Assembly: GCA_903919615.1 (NCBI GenBank)
Contig: CAIXIX010000598.1
Location: 1-41,371 of the forward strand
Direction: 5' to 3'
DNA: 41,371 bases
Origin: an uncultured Chthonomonas sp.
Lineage (GTDB): Bacteria; Armatimonadota; Chthonomonadetes; Chthonomonadales; Chthonomonadaceae
Below the pieces are notes generated by a model. That model saw only the letters and a list, made by a program, of their open reading frames with translations. It was not told where the DNA came from and made no database searches. The translations under genes and the position numbers were made by a program. This document shows, piece after piece, positions 18,418 through 27,026 of the stretch (position 1 is the stretch's first letter; each line of letters starts with the position of its first letter).

Positions 18418-20117
18418 TGGTCGGGCAAAATGAGGCTCGCAAATACAAGACAGCGCTCGTTGATGTACTGCTGTTTCTACTGTTAGCTGCGATCTCGTTT
18501 TCGGCATTTAAGAAGTTCACCCATGGCGACCTCTGGCTCGATGAGGCAGACTATGCCGTGGCAAGCTTGCACACGGTCCAAGACAATCGATGGGATTCAA
18601 CGGATAAGCCGGATCAGCCTGAGCAGCTGATCCGGCTTCGCCATTATCACGCGCCCGCTACTGCCCTCCTGCTTAAGTTCGCACATCGCTTTGGCGCAGA
18701 CGAAGAGACGCTCAGGATACCATTTGTTATAGCAGGAGCCCTGTCGGTGGGCTTTGTTTATCTTTGCGGTGCGGCTCTCTATCCGTCGCGGAGAGAGATT
18801 GGCGCGGCCTGCGCAATCGCCACGATCATCACACCCGCCAACGCACGCATGGCATCCCACGCAGTGCCCTGGTCGGTCATCATTCTGGAACTGATGGCGC
18901 TGCTGCTCGGCTGCGTGCAGTTTGCAAGGAATCGTCGCGCCACATCGCTCATCTGGTGTGGGCTTGCTCTTGGCGCCCTGTTTGTAACCTCCGAAACTTT
19001 TTTTGTCGTTGTCCCAATTCTGGCGCTTGCACTTCCGGTAACTCTCCTTCCGGAAATCGCACAGTTTCTGGGCCGCAAAGGCTGGATGCCTGCTGGCCTC
19101 ATTCCGGCGGAATTCCCGTCCTTATCATCTTCCTCTTCTGCGATCCACATCAGCCGCAAAGAACTGCTTAAAGGCATTGTCTGCGGCGCCATTACGTTTC
19201 TAGTCGTAGGGATCATCATCTGGCCTGCAGGCTTGCGCGGGCACTGCGTGTTGATGCTGCGGCACTACATCGAGATGCGGCACAGCGAATCGTTTCCAGT
19301 CAACATCGGCAATCAGGTCTACAAGACGGCCCCCAAATGGGCCTACCTCTACTGGTATCGCAACGAATACCTGCCCTATTTCGCGAGCTACGCTGCCGGG
19401 CTCTTTGCGGTCGTTCTTGGTTCTCTAATCCAGTTGAAAAGCCTATTCAGGGCTCCGCTTGTGGAAGCGAGAGAGGGAGCATCTGGCTCCATCTGGAGTC
19501 TCCCGCTGGGCTCCGTGCCGCTCGTGCTCTTCACCGTCGTGCTGCTGGCGGCTGCACACCGCGCCCACATTATTGGTCCAGAGTATCTTGCCCACTGTCT
19601 GCCATTTCTTATGTTATGCGCCGGATATATCGTACTCGTCATAAGCAGAGCCAGCCGACCGGCAGGCATCGCCGTTCTGCTCATATGCGGGCTTATTTTT
19701 CTGCGATGGACGCCGTCGAAAGCGCTCCCCGGGATGGATGCACGCACGCAGATCTCTCGATGGCAGCCTGCCGCCATTGCAATAAAGCAGAAATGGATAC
19801 CGCTGGACCGTGTCATTCTGGGGCCGCAGTCGCCGAATGTTGCCTATTGGTACTTGCATGAATGGGCGGGAATTCCGATGCACGACTGGCAGATTGGGCA
19901 GTTCACTCTTTCGGGGCCGGGGCCAAACTTCCTGAGGAATCTTACAAACGGAAAATACCGATTCGTGGTAATCAGCAGTCAGTTTGAAGATCGCGTCATA
20001 AATGCGACGGACCGCCGCAGCCTCGCGATATTCTCGCACTGGGATCCGCCCATCTTCAGCGATGAGCATGGCACCGGGCCACCACGGCTTACGGTGTTTC
20101 GATGTCCTTATCCGTAA
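18417..20117 (+). CDS. GT39/ArnT-like integral-membrane glycosyltransferase
   Basis: The 566-residue protein has around ten hydrophobic segments. Its first loop carries HGDLWLDEADYAVASLHTVQ, the Asp-Glu motif typical of GT-C enzymes of the PMT/ArnT/GT39 group, with an acidic pair after the first helix. A later loop (RHYHAPATALLLKFAHRFGA) and a large C-terminal soluble part ending LAIFSHWDPPIFSDEHGTGP complete it. GT-C enzymes use lipid-linked sugars and act on the outer face of the membrane. The ATG overlaps the stop of the preceding HARE-repeat gene. Its own 3' end overlaps the ABC exporter gene by 29 bases on the other strand. Confidence 0.72.
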   Translation: MVGQNEARKYKTALVDVLLFLLLAAISFSAFKKFTHGDLWLDEADYAVASLHTVQDNRWDSTDKPDQPEQLIRLRHYHAPATALLLKFAHRFGADEETLRIPFVIAGALSVGFVYLCGAALYPSRREIGAACAIATIITPANARMASHAVPWSVIILELMALLLGCVQFARNRRATSLIWCGLALGALFVTSETFFVVVPILALALPVTLLPEIAQFLGRKGWMPAGLIPAEFPSLSSSSSAIHISRKELLKGIVCGAITFLVVGIIIWPAGLRGHCVLMLRHYIEMRHSESFPVNIGNQVYKTAPKWAYLYWYRNEYLPYFASYAAGLFAVVLGSLIQLKSLFRAPLVEAREGASGSIWSLPLGSVPLVLFTVVLLAAAHRAHIIGPEYLAHCLPFLMLCAGYIVLVISRASRPAGIAVLLICGLIFLRWTPSKALPGMDARTQISRWQPAAIAIKQKWIPLDRVILGPQSPNVAYWYLHEWAGIPMHDWQIGQFTLSGPGPNFLRNLTNGKYRFVVISSQFEDRVINATDRRSLAIFSHWDPPIFSDEHGTGPPRLTVFRCPYP

Positions 20118-21870
20118 ACGCGTGAGATTGCTGCGCCCCCATCTGCATCGTAACCATGGCCGCGTAAAGGCCTTCCTGCTGCATCAGCGCGTTGTGGTTT
20201 CCACTCTCAACAACACACCCATCTTCAAACACCAGGATCTTGTCGGCGCGACGCACTAGCGAGAACCGGTGCGACGTTACAAAGGTCGTTCGCCCCTGCA
20301 TTAATCGTTCAAGCGCCTGCGTAATTATCGCCTCGGACTCCGGTTCGACAGATGACGTGGGTTCATCCAGGATGAGAATTTGTGGATCGGTCAAAAACGC
20401 GCGCGCAATCGAGAGCCGCTGCCGTTGACCGCCCGAAAGCTTAACGCCTTTCTCCCCGATCTCGGTTCGATAGCCCTCCGGAAGTTCGCAGATAAAGTCA
20501 TGCGCGTTGGATGCTCGTGCTGCGGCCTCTATCTCCTCCATCGTTGCCTCGGGCCGGCCGTAACGAATGTTATCGATCACAGAACCATCGAAGAGGAAGG
20601 TCTCCTGAAGCACGATTGCCATGTGGCTCCGCAGGCTCTGCTGGGTAACCTTTCGGATATCTGTGCCATCGATCGAAATTGTGCCGGCAGTTACGTCCCA
20701 GAACCTCGGGATGAGGTTTAGAACGGTCGTCTTGCCCGCCCCGCTTGGACCAACCAGCGCTACCATCTCGCCGGGTTCTGCCACGAAGTCGACCCTCTGC
20801 AATACGGGCTTTTCGCCGTAACGAAATGCAACGCTCTCAAACTCTACTCTGCCGCCACCGGGCAGAACCTTTAGTTCCAGTGCATCGGGAGAATCCTTTA
20901 TTGTTTCCTCAGCGTCCATCAGTTCGAACACGCGGCTGCCCGCAGCCTGGGCACGCTGCAGCAGCTCGTTAATAGTGGCAAGCTGATTGATAGGCGCAAA
21001 TAGCTGCCACCAGTAGCCGCGGTAGGCTGCAATCCCGCCGATGGTGAACTGACCATGCAGCGTTAGGAAGGCGCCATAGCCAATGGAGAGAATGTTGCTA
21101 AAGAAGCCGACAAAGCGCACAAGCGGAAAGAAGGTATTTCTTGCCAGGATGGCCTTGAAGTTGGTCTCCATGTAGCTGTTAGCCGTGCCCTGGAAGCGGC
21201 GAAGCTCATAGTCCTCTCGAGCGAACGATTTGATCAGGGTGAGGCCATTCAGGTTCTCCTGCAGACGCGCGTTAAGCGCTCCGAGGCGGTCTCGAGACTC
21301 CCGGTAGATTGGCCGCACTTTGGCGTTGAAGAACCGAGTGAGAAAGAAGACGACCGCGATTGGCGCAAGGGTCAACAATCCCAGCTTCCAGTTCAATCGG
21401 ATCAAAATCCCCGCAACAACGAGAAAGCTGAAGGTATTGCCGATAATGGAGCTTACGCTCTGAAACGCGACATCCTGCAGAACATCCACGTCGCCCATTG
21501 TTCGAGAGATCAGGTCTCCTGTTCGTCTCTCCGTTAGGAATTGAAGCGACTGCCGCTGCAATTTGGAGTAGACTGCGCAGCGAATATCGAAAACGAATCG
21601 CTGGCCCACGCCCTCGAGAATTACGTTCTGTACACTCTCAATTGCGCTGCCAATTCCCTGTATAAAAAACATGAGGGATAACGCAGGGAGCAGCATATTG
21701 ATCCGGTGTTTACCGATGACTTCATTGATGATGTACATCCAAACAAGAGGATGAAATGCGCCAAGCGGTGTGGAGATAAGGAGAAGAATCGTGCCGCACG
21801 TAATCCGCTTCCAGTAAGGGAGCAGATAGGGGGCGAGGCGTCTGAACACATGCACTCGGGTAGGCGACAT
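20089..21870 (-). CDS. MsbA-type ABC exporter (fused permease and ATPase)
   Basis: Starting at ATG 21868-21870 (AAGGGAG ten bases upstream; a further Met 12 codons up has no site) gives 593 residues. Six membrane helices fill residues 20-310, with the intracellular loop motif RTGDLISRTMGDVDVLQDVA. The ATPase has Walker A (GPSGAGKTT), Q-loop (VLQETF), signature (KLSGGQRQRLSIARAF), Walker B (ILILDEPTSSVEPES) and H-loop (TSHRFSL). Every catalytic residue is present. It is a homodimeric exporter, and given nearby glycan genes a lipid or lipid-linked glycan substrate is plausible but unproven. It lies 81 bases after the phosphatase gene. Confidence 0.92.
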   Translation of the reverse strand: MSPTRVHVFRRLAPYLLPYWKRITCGTILLLISTPLGAFHPLVWMYIINEVIGKHRINMLLPALSLMFFIQGIGSAIESVQNVILEGVGQRFVFDIRCAVYSKLQRQSLQFLTERRTGDLISRTMGDVDVLQDVAFQSVSSIIGNTFSFLVVAGILIRLNWKLGLLTLAPIAVVFFLTRFFNAKVRPIYRESRDRLGALNARLQENLNGLTLIKSFAREDYELRRFQGTANSYMETNFKAILARNTFFPLVRFVGFFSNILSIGYGAFLTLHGQFTIGGIAAYRGYWWQLFAPINQLATINELLQRAQAAGSRVFELMDAEETIKDSPDALELKVLPGGGRVEFESVAFRYGEKPVLQRVDFVAEPGEMVALVGPSGAGKTTVLNLIPRFWDVTAGTISIDGTDIRKVTQQSLRSHMAIVLQETFLFDGSVIDNIRYGRPEATMEEIEAAARASNAHDFICELPEGYRTEIGEKGVKLSGGQRQRLSIARAFLTDPQILILDEPTSSVEPESEAIITQALERLMQGRTTFVTSHRFSLVRRADKILVFEDGCVVESGNHNALMQQEGLYAAMVTMQMGAQQSHAFTDKDIETP

Positions 21871-21951
21871 GAAATGCGAACTCCCTTCAGTGTCGTCGCA
21901 ATACAAAGCCCCGCGAGGATACTGCAGCCGAATGAAGTTCGCGACCCGGGA

Positions 21952-22704
21952 CTAAATCGGTTGGTGTGCGGCCTGGTGAACCGTTGGCACATAATGGCGC
22001 AGGCCATGCGCTTCAGGATCTAAACCAACAGCAGTAAGAGGACCACGGAACACCGCGCCGGTATCAATACCGATCTTAAATTTGCGAATTAAGGGTGCGC
22101 CGCCCGGCTGAGGTGTGTGGCCAAAGACAACGGTGCGGCCATCAAAATCTTCGTTGAAAGAGAGAAATGGCTCACGTATCCATAGGCGCGGATCAAAATT
22201 CCTATCGGCGCCTTCCCAGTGCTTGCCGGCAGGCAAAAGCCCGGCATGTACGAAATGGTACTTACCGGCCACATGTTCGATTGCGGTAGAGCGCAGAAAC
22301 TCCCAATGCGCTTCCGGGATCAACTCCCACCACCTCAGCACCTGTTCCGGCTCAAGCTCTTCACAGTACGAAAGCAGCGTCTCTTCGCCGCCGTTGCTAA
22401 GCCACAGCAGCATCTCCTCGGACAGCATAAAGCTAGATCGTTTCGTACCTGCCTGCGGTGGGTGCGATTCGCGCGCATCCATCATTAGCTGCTCGTGGTT
22501 ACCACGCAGAAATACGGTGTTTGGACGTTCGGCACGGAGGGAAATCAAACGATCGAGCACTGCACGTGAGTCCTCGCCGCGGTCAACGTAATCGCCAATA
22601 AAAAGGATAACGTCGTCGTCTGCCAGGGGAAGCGCAAACAGTTGTTGCAACAAATCATTCAGCATGGTCACCTGACCATGGATGTCACCAATCGCGTAGA
22701 TCAC
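21952..22704 (-). CDS. Metallophosphoesterase of the PPP/ApaH type
   Basis: This 250-residue protein has the complete PPP-family metal signature: GDIHGQ (residues 6-11), GDYVDRGEDS (about 36-45) and FLRGNHEQLM. Histidines follow in FVHAGLLP and VVFGHTPQPGGAPL. It fits bis(5'-nucleosyl)-tetraphosphatases or serine/threonine protein phosphatases, which cannot be told apart by eye. MIYAIGDIHGQ at the very start fixes the start codon. It lies 43 bases downstream of panD and upstream of the ABC exporter on the same strand, so it is probably co-transcribed. Confidence 0.88.
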   Translation of the reverse strand: MIYAIGDIHGQVTMLNDLLQQLFALPLADDDVILFIGDYVDRGEDSRAVLDRLISLRAERPNTVFLRGNHEQLMMDARESHPPQAGTKRSSFMLSEEMLLWLSNGGEETLLSYCEELEPEQVLRWWELIPEAHWEFLRSTAIEHVAGKYHFVHAGLLPAGKHWEGADRNFDPRLWIREPFLSFNEDFDGRTVVFGHTPQPGGAPLIRKFKIGIDTGAVFRGPLTAVGLDPEAHGLRHYVPTVHQAAHQPI

Positions 22705-22747
22705 ACCGAATTACCTCAGGGAGGAGAATTAAGAGACGAGACTGAGA

Positions 22748-23095
22748 TCAGAGATCCCGCACATACTTATTGTGCTCGTCTACGAGCACAGCACGTGCTG
22801 TAACGGGCTCATCTGTCACGCAAAACGCCGTTATGATCACACGATCACCCACAGACACGCGATGCGCCGCAGCCCCGTTTACAATGATTTCGCCCTTGTG
22901 TCTTTCACCTACAAGTACATACGTTTCAAACCGCTCGCCGTTATCAACGTTCCATACATGCACGAGTTCATTTGGCTGCAGGCCAACGCGCTCAATAAGA
23001 TCCAGATCAATGGTGATGCTGCCGATGTAATTTACATCCGCTTCGGTTACCGTTGCACGGTGAATTTTGCTTTTGAGAAGGGTAATCAGCTTCAT
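22748..23095 (-). CDS. panD: Aspartate 1-decarboxylase precursor
   Basis: The 115-residue protein is of standard PanD length. It has the self-cleavage site Gly25-Ser26 in NYIGSITID, where the Ser becomes the pyruvoyl group. It also has the family motifs MKLITLLKSKIHRATVTEAD, VHVWNVDNGERFETYV and INGAAAH-like IVNGAAAHRVSVGDRVIITA. It makes beta-alanine for pantothenate and coenzyme A. No other pantothenate gene is adjacent; it heads a leftward group with a phosphatase and an ABC exporter, an unusual but not unheard-of setting. Confidence 0.95.
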   Translation of the reverse strand: MKLITLLKSKIHRATVTEADVNYIGSITIDLDLIERVGLQPNELVHVWNVDNGERFETYVLVGERHKGEIIVNGAAAHRVSVGDRVIITAFCVTDEPVTARAVLVDEHNKYVRDL

Positions 23096-23447
23096 AACTG
23101 GATCTATTGTACCTCACCTTGCCGCCATCGTCTGGGATACGGCGACCCTATGAGGTTACACTTTTCACGGCCACAGACGCTTCTAACGACTGCTGTAAAG
23201 ACACATCGGATTATTCTGATCGGTTGCACAAACTATCCGACTGGTAAGGTCGCCGCTTGCTGCGACCGCGGCTTGCACTGGCTTAACATCGCGTATCCAA
23301 TCGGCGGCAGAAGTAGTGTCTTTAACCCATCACAGCGGCGCCACCTGTCTACTCGCAGGGTATAATCTTCTGTTCGATAAACCGCTAGTTTTTCCGCTGC
23401 GGGTCCGTATTCATCCATCCAGTTTGCTCCGGTAATGAGTAATACAC
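23096..23447. other. Divergent intergenic region between panD and the GHL10-like gene
   Basis: No convincing gene. It holds a GGTCGC/GCGACC hairpin at about 23247-23266 and a perfect TATAAT at 23361-23366 on the plus strand, which could be the -10 box for the gene at 23448, though without a clear -35. Confidence 0.35.
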
Positions 23448-25274
23448 ATGACCTTTAGACCTTCATCTTCCCTGCAATCCTGCAGCCTCATATCAATGTG
23501 CCTCACCGCGATTTTGGGCGCATCCTCCATTCCTGCGTCAGCTCAATCCACAGTGACACTGGCGCGCGGCATAAGTGCGGCAGTTGGAGCACAGGGAAGA
23601 ATCATCTGGATCGATGGAACGGCAAATGTCTATAGAACGGAGCATGCCCTGCCTGGTGGCGTAGACCTTCTCAAGGACAACACCTCGACCCGAGCCGGTG
23701 TCGCGCGCATTGTACAGCGATGTAAGGCAGCAAACATCAACACGCTTGTAGTGGATGTGAAGCCACTCGCTGGCCAGGTGCTCTATAACAGCAAACTCTC
23801 TCCGCACATGAAAGAATGGAAAGGCCATCCCATCCCCGAGTTCGATGTGCTTGCGGCGTTTATCGCGGAGGGGCACAAGGCGGGTTTGCAGGTGGACGCC
23901 AGCGTTAATATCCTGAGCGAAGGCCACAAATATTTCAGCGTCGGGCCAGCCTATGAGCATCCGGAGTGGCAGAGCGTTGTGTACCAGATCAATCGGGGGC
24001 TCGTCTCCCCGGATGGATCTCGCCTGCCAATTCGTGCCGCCAATGAGCCTGCCGATCCTCTGGCGGCACAACTGCTAAGCGATGACCACGCAATTCTTGG
24101 ATCTGAACCAACAAGTGGAATGGTTGGCCTGGACACAATTGACAATGGCGACTCCTCCCGGGGATACCAGAGCGAGTTCGGCAAGCAGGCCAATGTCATT
24201 ATGGACGTGGATAACCGTGTGACGGGTGTCGTGGACAGCGCTCTCCTTGGCGATGACCCTCTCGCTGCGCCTGAGGCGGGCCACATGATTGTTGCAACGC
24301 GCCCTACCGACCGTGACTGGATCTCCCACAATGTGCATTTCGGGGATAAGATGCGGCTCGACATGCGAACCGAACGCTCTCGTATCGCAGACGCGCCCAG
24401 CGAGAAGATCGCCTGCTTTGTGAACCCGCTGATCCCGGAGGTTCGTAAATACGAACTGGATATGGTTCGGGAGATCGTCTCCAGCTATGATATCGATGGT
24501 TTCGTGCTGGACCGATGCCGATACAGCAACATCTACAATGATTTTAGCGATGTAACACGAGATGCATTTGTTCACTGGCTGCAGCAGCATCCAGCCCATG
24601 CCTCACGTGGTCAGCATGATAGGCTCAACCGATTTCCGGAGGACATCTTCACTTTTTCTACCGCACCGGGCGAGCCGATCGTCGAGGGCCCGCTTTTCAA
24701 ACAGTGGCTTGAATTCAGGTCTCACACGATCCACGACTTCGTAGCAGATGTCGCTCAGATTGTTCGAACAGTTAAACCGAAGGCTGCTCTTGGCACCTAC
24801 GTTGGATCCTGGTATCCCAAGTACTACGAGGTGGGAGTTAACTGGGGCAGCCCACGAACTCCGCTCAAGTTTTCGTGGTTCACTCCGGATTATGCGGAGA
24901 CCGGATACGCTGAGTATTTCGACTGGATCTGCACCGGCTGCTACTACAAGGTAGCGACCCGCGATGATGCCCGGGCAGATGGTTTGAGTGAGTACAGCAC
25001 CGTAGAATACGCTGCCGAGCTTTCGAATACAGCGGTCGCGAGCGGAACCTTTGTCTATGGCGGCGTCTATGTGCTGGACTATCCGGAGAAGCCGGACGTT
25101 TTTGTTCGCTCGCTGGATGCGGCCGCGCGCAAAACTCAGGGTTGGATGATATTTGATATCTCTCAGGTCGATGCGGCAAACTGGTGGTCCTTTATTACTG
25201 GCGCATTTCCTTCGCCAACCGTTCCGCCGGATGCTGTGCCCGACCTGCTGCAGTCGATCCGATCTACTAGATAG
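23448..25274 (+). CDS. Secreted GHL10-like (family 10-like) glycosyl hydrolase
   Basis: This 608-residue protein has a signal peptide (LISMCLTAILGASSIPASAQ, residues about 14-33). Motifs of the glycosyl-hydrolase-like 10 family (PF02638/DUF187) follow: CKAANINTLVVDVKPLAGQV, GLQVDASVNILSEG, and CFVNPLIPEVRKYELDMVRE. IVSSYDIDGFVLDRCRYSN contains the D-x-D-R type active-site strand, and WICTGCYYKV lies near the C-terminus. An insertion of about 150 residues between the first two blocks (near 180-310) makes it longer than the simplest members. The family acts on glycans in the cell wall or exopolysaccharide; substrate unknown. Start ATG 23448 has only a weak GAG site. Confidence 0.7.
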   Translation: MTFRPSSSLQSCSLISMCLTAILGASSIPASAQSTVTLARGISAAVGAQGRIIWIDGTANVYRTEHALPGGVDLLKDNTSTRAGVARIVQRCKAANINTLVVDVKPLAGQVLYNSKLSPHMKEWKGHPIPEFDVLAAFIAEGHKAGLQVDASVNILSEGHKYFSVGPAYEHPEWQSVVYQINRGLVSPDGSRLPIRAANEPADPLAAQLLSDDHAILGSEPTSGMVGLDTIDNGDSSRGYQSEFGKQANVIMDVDNRVTGVVDSALLGDDPLAAPEAGHMIVATRPTDRDWISHNVHFGDKMRLDMRTERSRIADAPSEKIACFVNPLIPEVRKYELDMVREIVSSYDIDGFVLDRCRYSNIYNDFSDVTRDAFVHWLQQHPAHASRGQHDRLNRFPEDIFTFSTAPGEPIVEGPLFKQWLEFRSHTIHDFVADVAQIVRTVKPKAALGTYVGSWYPKYYEVGVNWGSPRTPLKFSWFTPDYAETGYAEYFDWICTGCYYKVATRDDARADGLSEYSTVEYAAELSNTAVASGTFVYGGVYVLDYPEKPDVFVRSLDAAARKTQGWMIFDISQVDAANWWSFITGAFPSPTVPPDAVPDLLQSIRSTR

Positions 25275-25392
25275 CCCCGAACGTACCACAACGTAATGCG
25301 CAGCAATCGGCGCCACTACCGGGCCCCAACACGCAATATTCACAGACAGATGTACGGGTACCAAAGACCCCCCTGTATTTCCGTGAAAACCG

Positions 25393-25421
25393 TTGACGCC
25401 CAGAAATAACGGCGTTATAAT
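25393..25421 (+). promoter_or_regulatory. Near-consensus sigma-70 promoter
   Basis: TTGACG (25393-25398) and a perfect TATAAT (25416-25421) lie exactly 17 bases apart, predicting transcription from about 25428. No recognisable gene starts downstream until 26037, and a strong terminator at 25872-25906 intervenes. The promoter therefore appears to drive an independent RNA of about 480 bases. Confidence 0.75.
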
Positions 25422-25427
25422 GACCAT

Positions 25428-25915
25428 GTGTTGAGGGCGTTGGTAACAGAATATCCCGACAGAATACAGGGAGATGAGCAGTATTGGAAGCGGGTGGATA
25501 TCCACCGAAGCGCTTATCTACCTGGAGAAGGAGGAGACGATCACGAGACATGATGAGGTTTTTCACCAGCCATCGTGGGCGACCTTCAAGAAAGGACCTG
25601 ACAAGATGACGCCGCCGGGTACTGCAGGGTTTGCTAAATCTGGTTCGGAGACTCAACAACTGGTTTAATCGATATCAGACGCTGAAATGTAGAAGTGCAA
25701 TAGCGCTGACAACCTACTTCAGCTTAACGACCGAAAGCATCGCGCGCCAAGCGCGTCCAGGAATACGGAGTTTCCTGACCCGTTCGTAGCAAGGTTAAAA
25801 TGAGACGATGCCCCGCATCTAGCTCGACGCTCGCCTCTCATTAGTCCCAGAGTCCTCGGGACGTTCGTTTGAAGCCCCGCCACGGCAACCGACCGTGGCG
25901 GGGCTTGTGGTTTCT
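25428..25915 (+). ncRNA. Candidate structured non-coding RNA of unknown class
   Basis: The stretch between the 25393 promoter and the 25872 terminator is rich in local hairpins: GGTGGATATCCACC (about 25485-25498), GCTGAA...TTCAGC (about 25680-25725), and CGCGC...GCGCG (about 25751-25766). Next come CAGGAA...TTCCTG (about 25769-25788), then a compact multi-arm unit AATGAGA...TCTCATT enclosing GATGC-CCC-GCATC and AGC-TCGA-CGCT (about 25799-25843). The only frames are short (64 residues at 25474-25668; 18- and 20-residue frames inside it) and look unlike proteins. I see no T-box, tmRNA, 6S or SRP signature. A structured RNA or a leader with a small peptide is inferred; the class is unknown. Confidence 0.45.
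25872..25906 (+). terminator. Strong intrinsic terminator
   Basis: AAGCCCCGCCACGG (25872-25885) pairs perfectly over 14 bp with CCGTGGCGGGGCTT (25893-25906) around a seven-base loop, followed by a T-rich stretch (GTGGTTTCTTATCCCTTTTA). It ends the transcript from the 25393 promoter, before the DUF2807 gene. Confidence 0.85.
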
Positions 25916-26036
25916 TATCCCTTTTATTTGGTAATATTGTGAAACAGCCTCATGTTGCCTGGCGTATTTAGTTCGGTGGCTTCGTGAACTGCTCAGCACC
26001 TGCTCGTAGTCTCCCGTTCAGAAAGGTCCTGTTAAA

Positions 26037-26735
26037 ATGCGCTATCCTTTACTTTTTGCCAGTGTGCTCCTGCTCGGTCAATTCGGATGCAGCGGACACA
26101 ATGTTACCGTTACGCAGCAAGGCGCTGGATCGGGAGCCGTCACGGAAACCATTACCGGAACCGGAGATGTGCAGTCTGAATCCCGACAGGTATCGGGTTT
26201 TAAGGCCATCCAGATCGATGCAGCCGCGAAGGTAGTGATTACCCAGAGCGGGAAAGAGAGCCTTGATATTCGTGCGGATAAGAACCTGCTTCAGTACCTC
26301 ACAACGACCGTGGAAAGCGGTACCCTAAAGATCGGTGTTTCGCCAAACGTAACCATCAAGAACTCTGACGCCGAAACGGTGACAATAAACGTTAAGAGCC
26401 TCGAATCGATTAAGGTCTCTGGCGCGGCAAAGGTGGATGCTAGCAAACTTGATGCGAAGACACTAACTATCTCTGTCGCCGGTGCTGCGGCAATAAATCT
26501 CGACGGCAAGGCAGATACGCTTACCCTCACCCTGGATGGGGTTGGTAATGTCGATGGCGAGAAGCTTAAGGCAAAGACGGCGACTGTCTCCAACAGCGGC
26601 GTCGGGCGAATCGTGGTAGATGCAAGTGACAGCCTGACGGCGAATATTTCGGGAGTCGGCAGCGTGGAGTACTTTGGTTCACCTAAGATTCAGCAATCGA
26701 TCTCCGGGCTCGGGAAGCTGACGCATAGGGAATAG
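26037..26735 (+). CDS. DUF2807 (GIN-domain) envelope protein, possibly a lipoprotein
   Basis: The protein has 232 residues, with a short hydrophobic leader ending LLLGQFGC. The Cys could be lipid-modified, though the residues before it are a poor lipobox. A right-handed beta-solenoid of the DUF2807/head-GIN type follows: SRQVSGFKAIQIDAAAKVVI at the start, then IRADKNLLQYLTTTVESGTL. Ladder-like repeats complete it: SLESIKVSGAAKVDASKL, LTISVAGAAAINLDGKAD, LTLTLDGVGNVDGEKLKA, and a closing SGLGKLTH. These domains are surface or periplasmic; function is unknown, and the old label 'auto-transporter adhesin' is not supported experimentally. No linked two-component or sigma-factor gene is present. 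Confidence 0.85.
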   Translation: MRYPLLFASVLLLGQFGCSGHNVTVTQQGAGSGAVTETITGTGDVQSESRQVSGFKAIQIDAAAKVVITQSGKESLDIRADKNLLQYLTTTVESGTLKIGVSPNVTIKNSDAETVTINVKSLESIKVSGAAKVDASKLDAKTLTISVAGAAAINLDGKADTLTLTLDGVGNVDGEKLKAKTATVSNSGVGRIVVDASDSLTANISGVGSVEYFGSPKIQQSISGLGKLTHRE

Positions 26736-26766
26736 AGAGAGAAGTTAGTGGGTTAGTGGCGGCTGT

Positions 26767-26823
26767 GAGCTAGCCGCCTGGGGACAGGCGGGCTCCAGGA
26801 GGTGCGCGCTTTCGGTCGGCGGC
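26767..26823 (+). repeat. Partial copy of the 138-bp inverted-repeat element (right end plus flank)
   Basis: These 57 bases match 28952-29008 at 56 positions, covering the right terminal inverted repeat (26774-26796) and 27 bases beyond it. It sits in the 3' end of a truncated secreted-protein gene. Confidence 0.8.
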
Positions 26824-26988
26824 GGCGTTCCGTATCACCGGATCGGCCTTATTGGACCACGTAGCACTGGTCCACGCAAGCTTATCCAACGGCACGGTTA
26901 TCCTGGTGGCAAGAATCTGGGGAGGCTTCGAGTTCGGGCTTACTGGCAGGGAAGACACCGCCAGCAAAACGGCTAGCGCGAATGTCAT
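26770..26988 (-). pseudogene. Truncated paralogue of the neighbouring secreted helical protein
   Basis: The 72-residue frame begins with a signal peptide (MTFALAVLLAVSSLPVSPNS). Then comes ITVPLDKLAWTSATWSNKAD, which lines up with LNVPIEQLEWTRASWTNAPD at the same place in the protein encoded just upstream (27027-27869). After about 50 residues the similarity stops, exactly where the dispersed repeat (26767-26823) supplies an unrelated end (RKRAPPGARLSPGG). The other ~200 residues are missing. A tandem duplicate was apparently truncated by recombination at, or insertion of, the repeat. Confidence 0.65.
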
Positions 26989-27026
26989 GTAATGTGGCTC
27001 CGGACTCCGGTAGCTTACCGAAGCGT

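Noticed and set aside
25474-25668. 64-residue frame inside the orphan transcript
   Set aside because: Its ATG touches GGGAG with no spacing, the composition is not protein-like, and hairpins cross it. Left as an alternative explanation, not as a gene.
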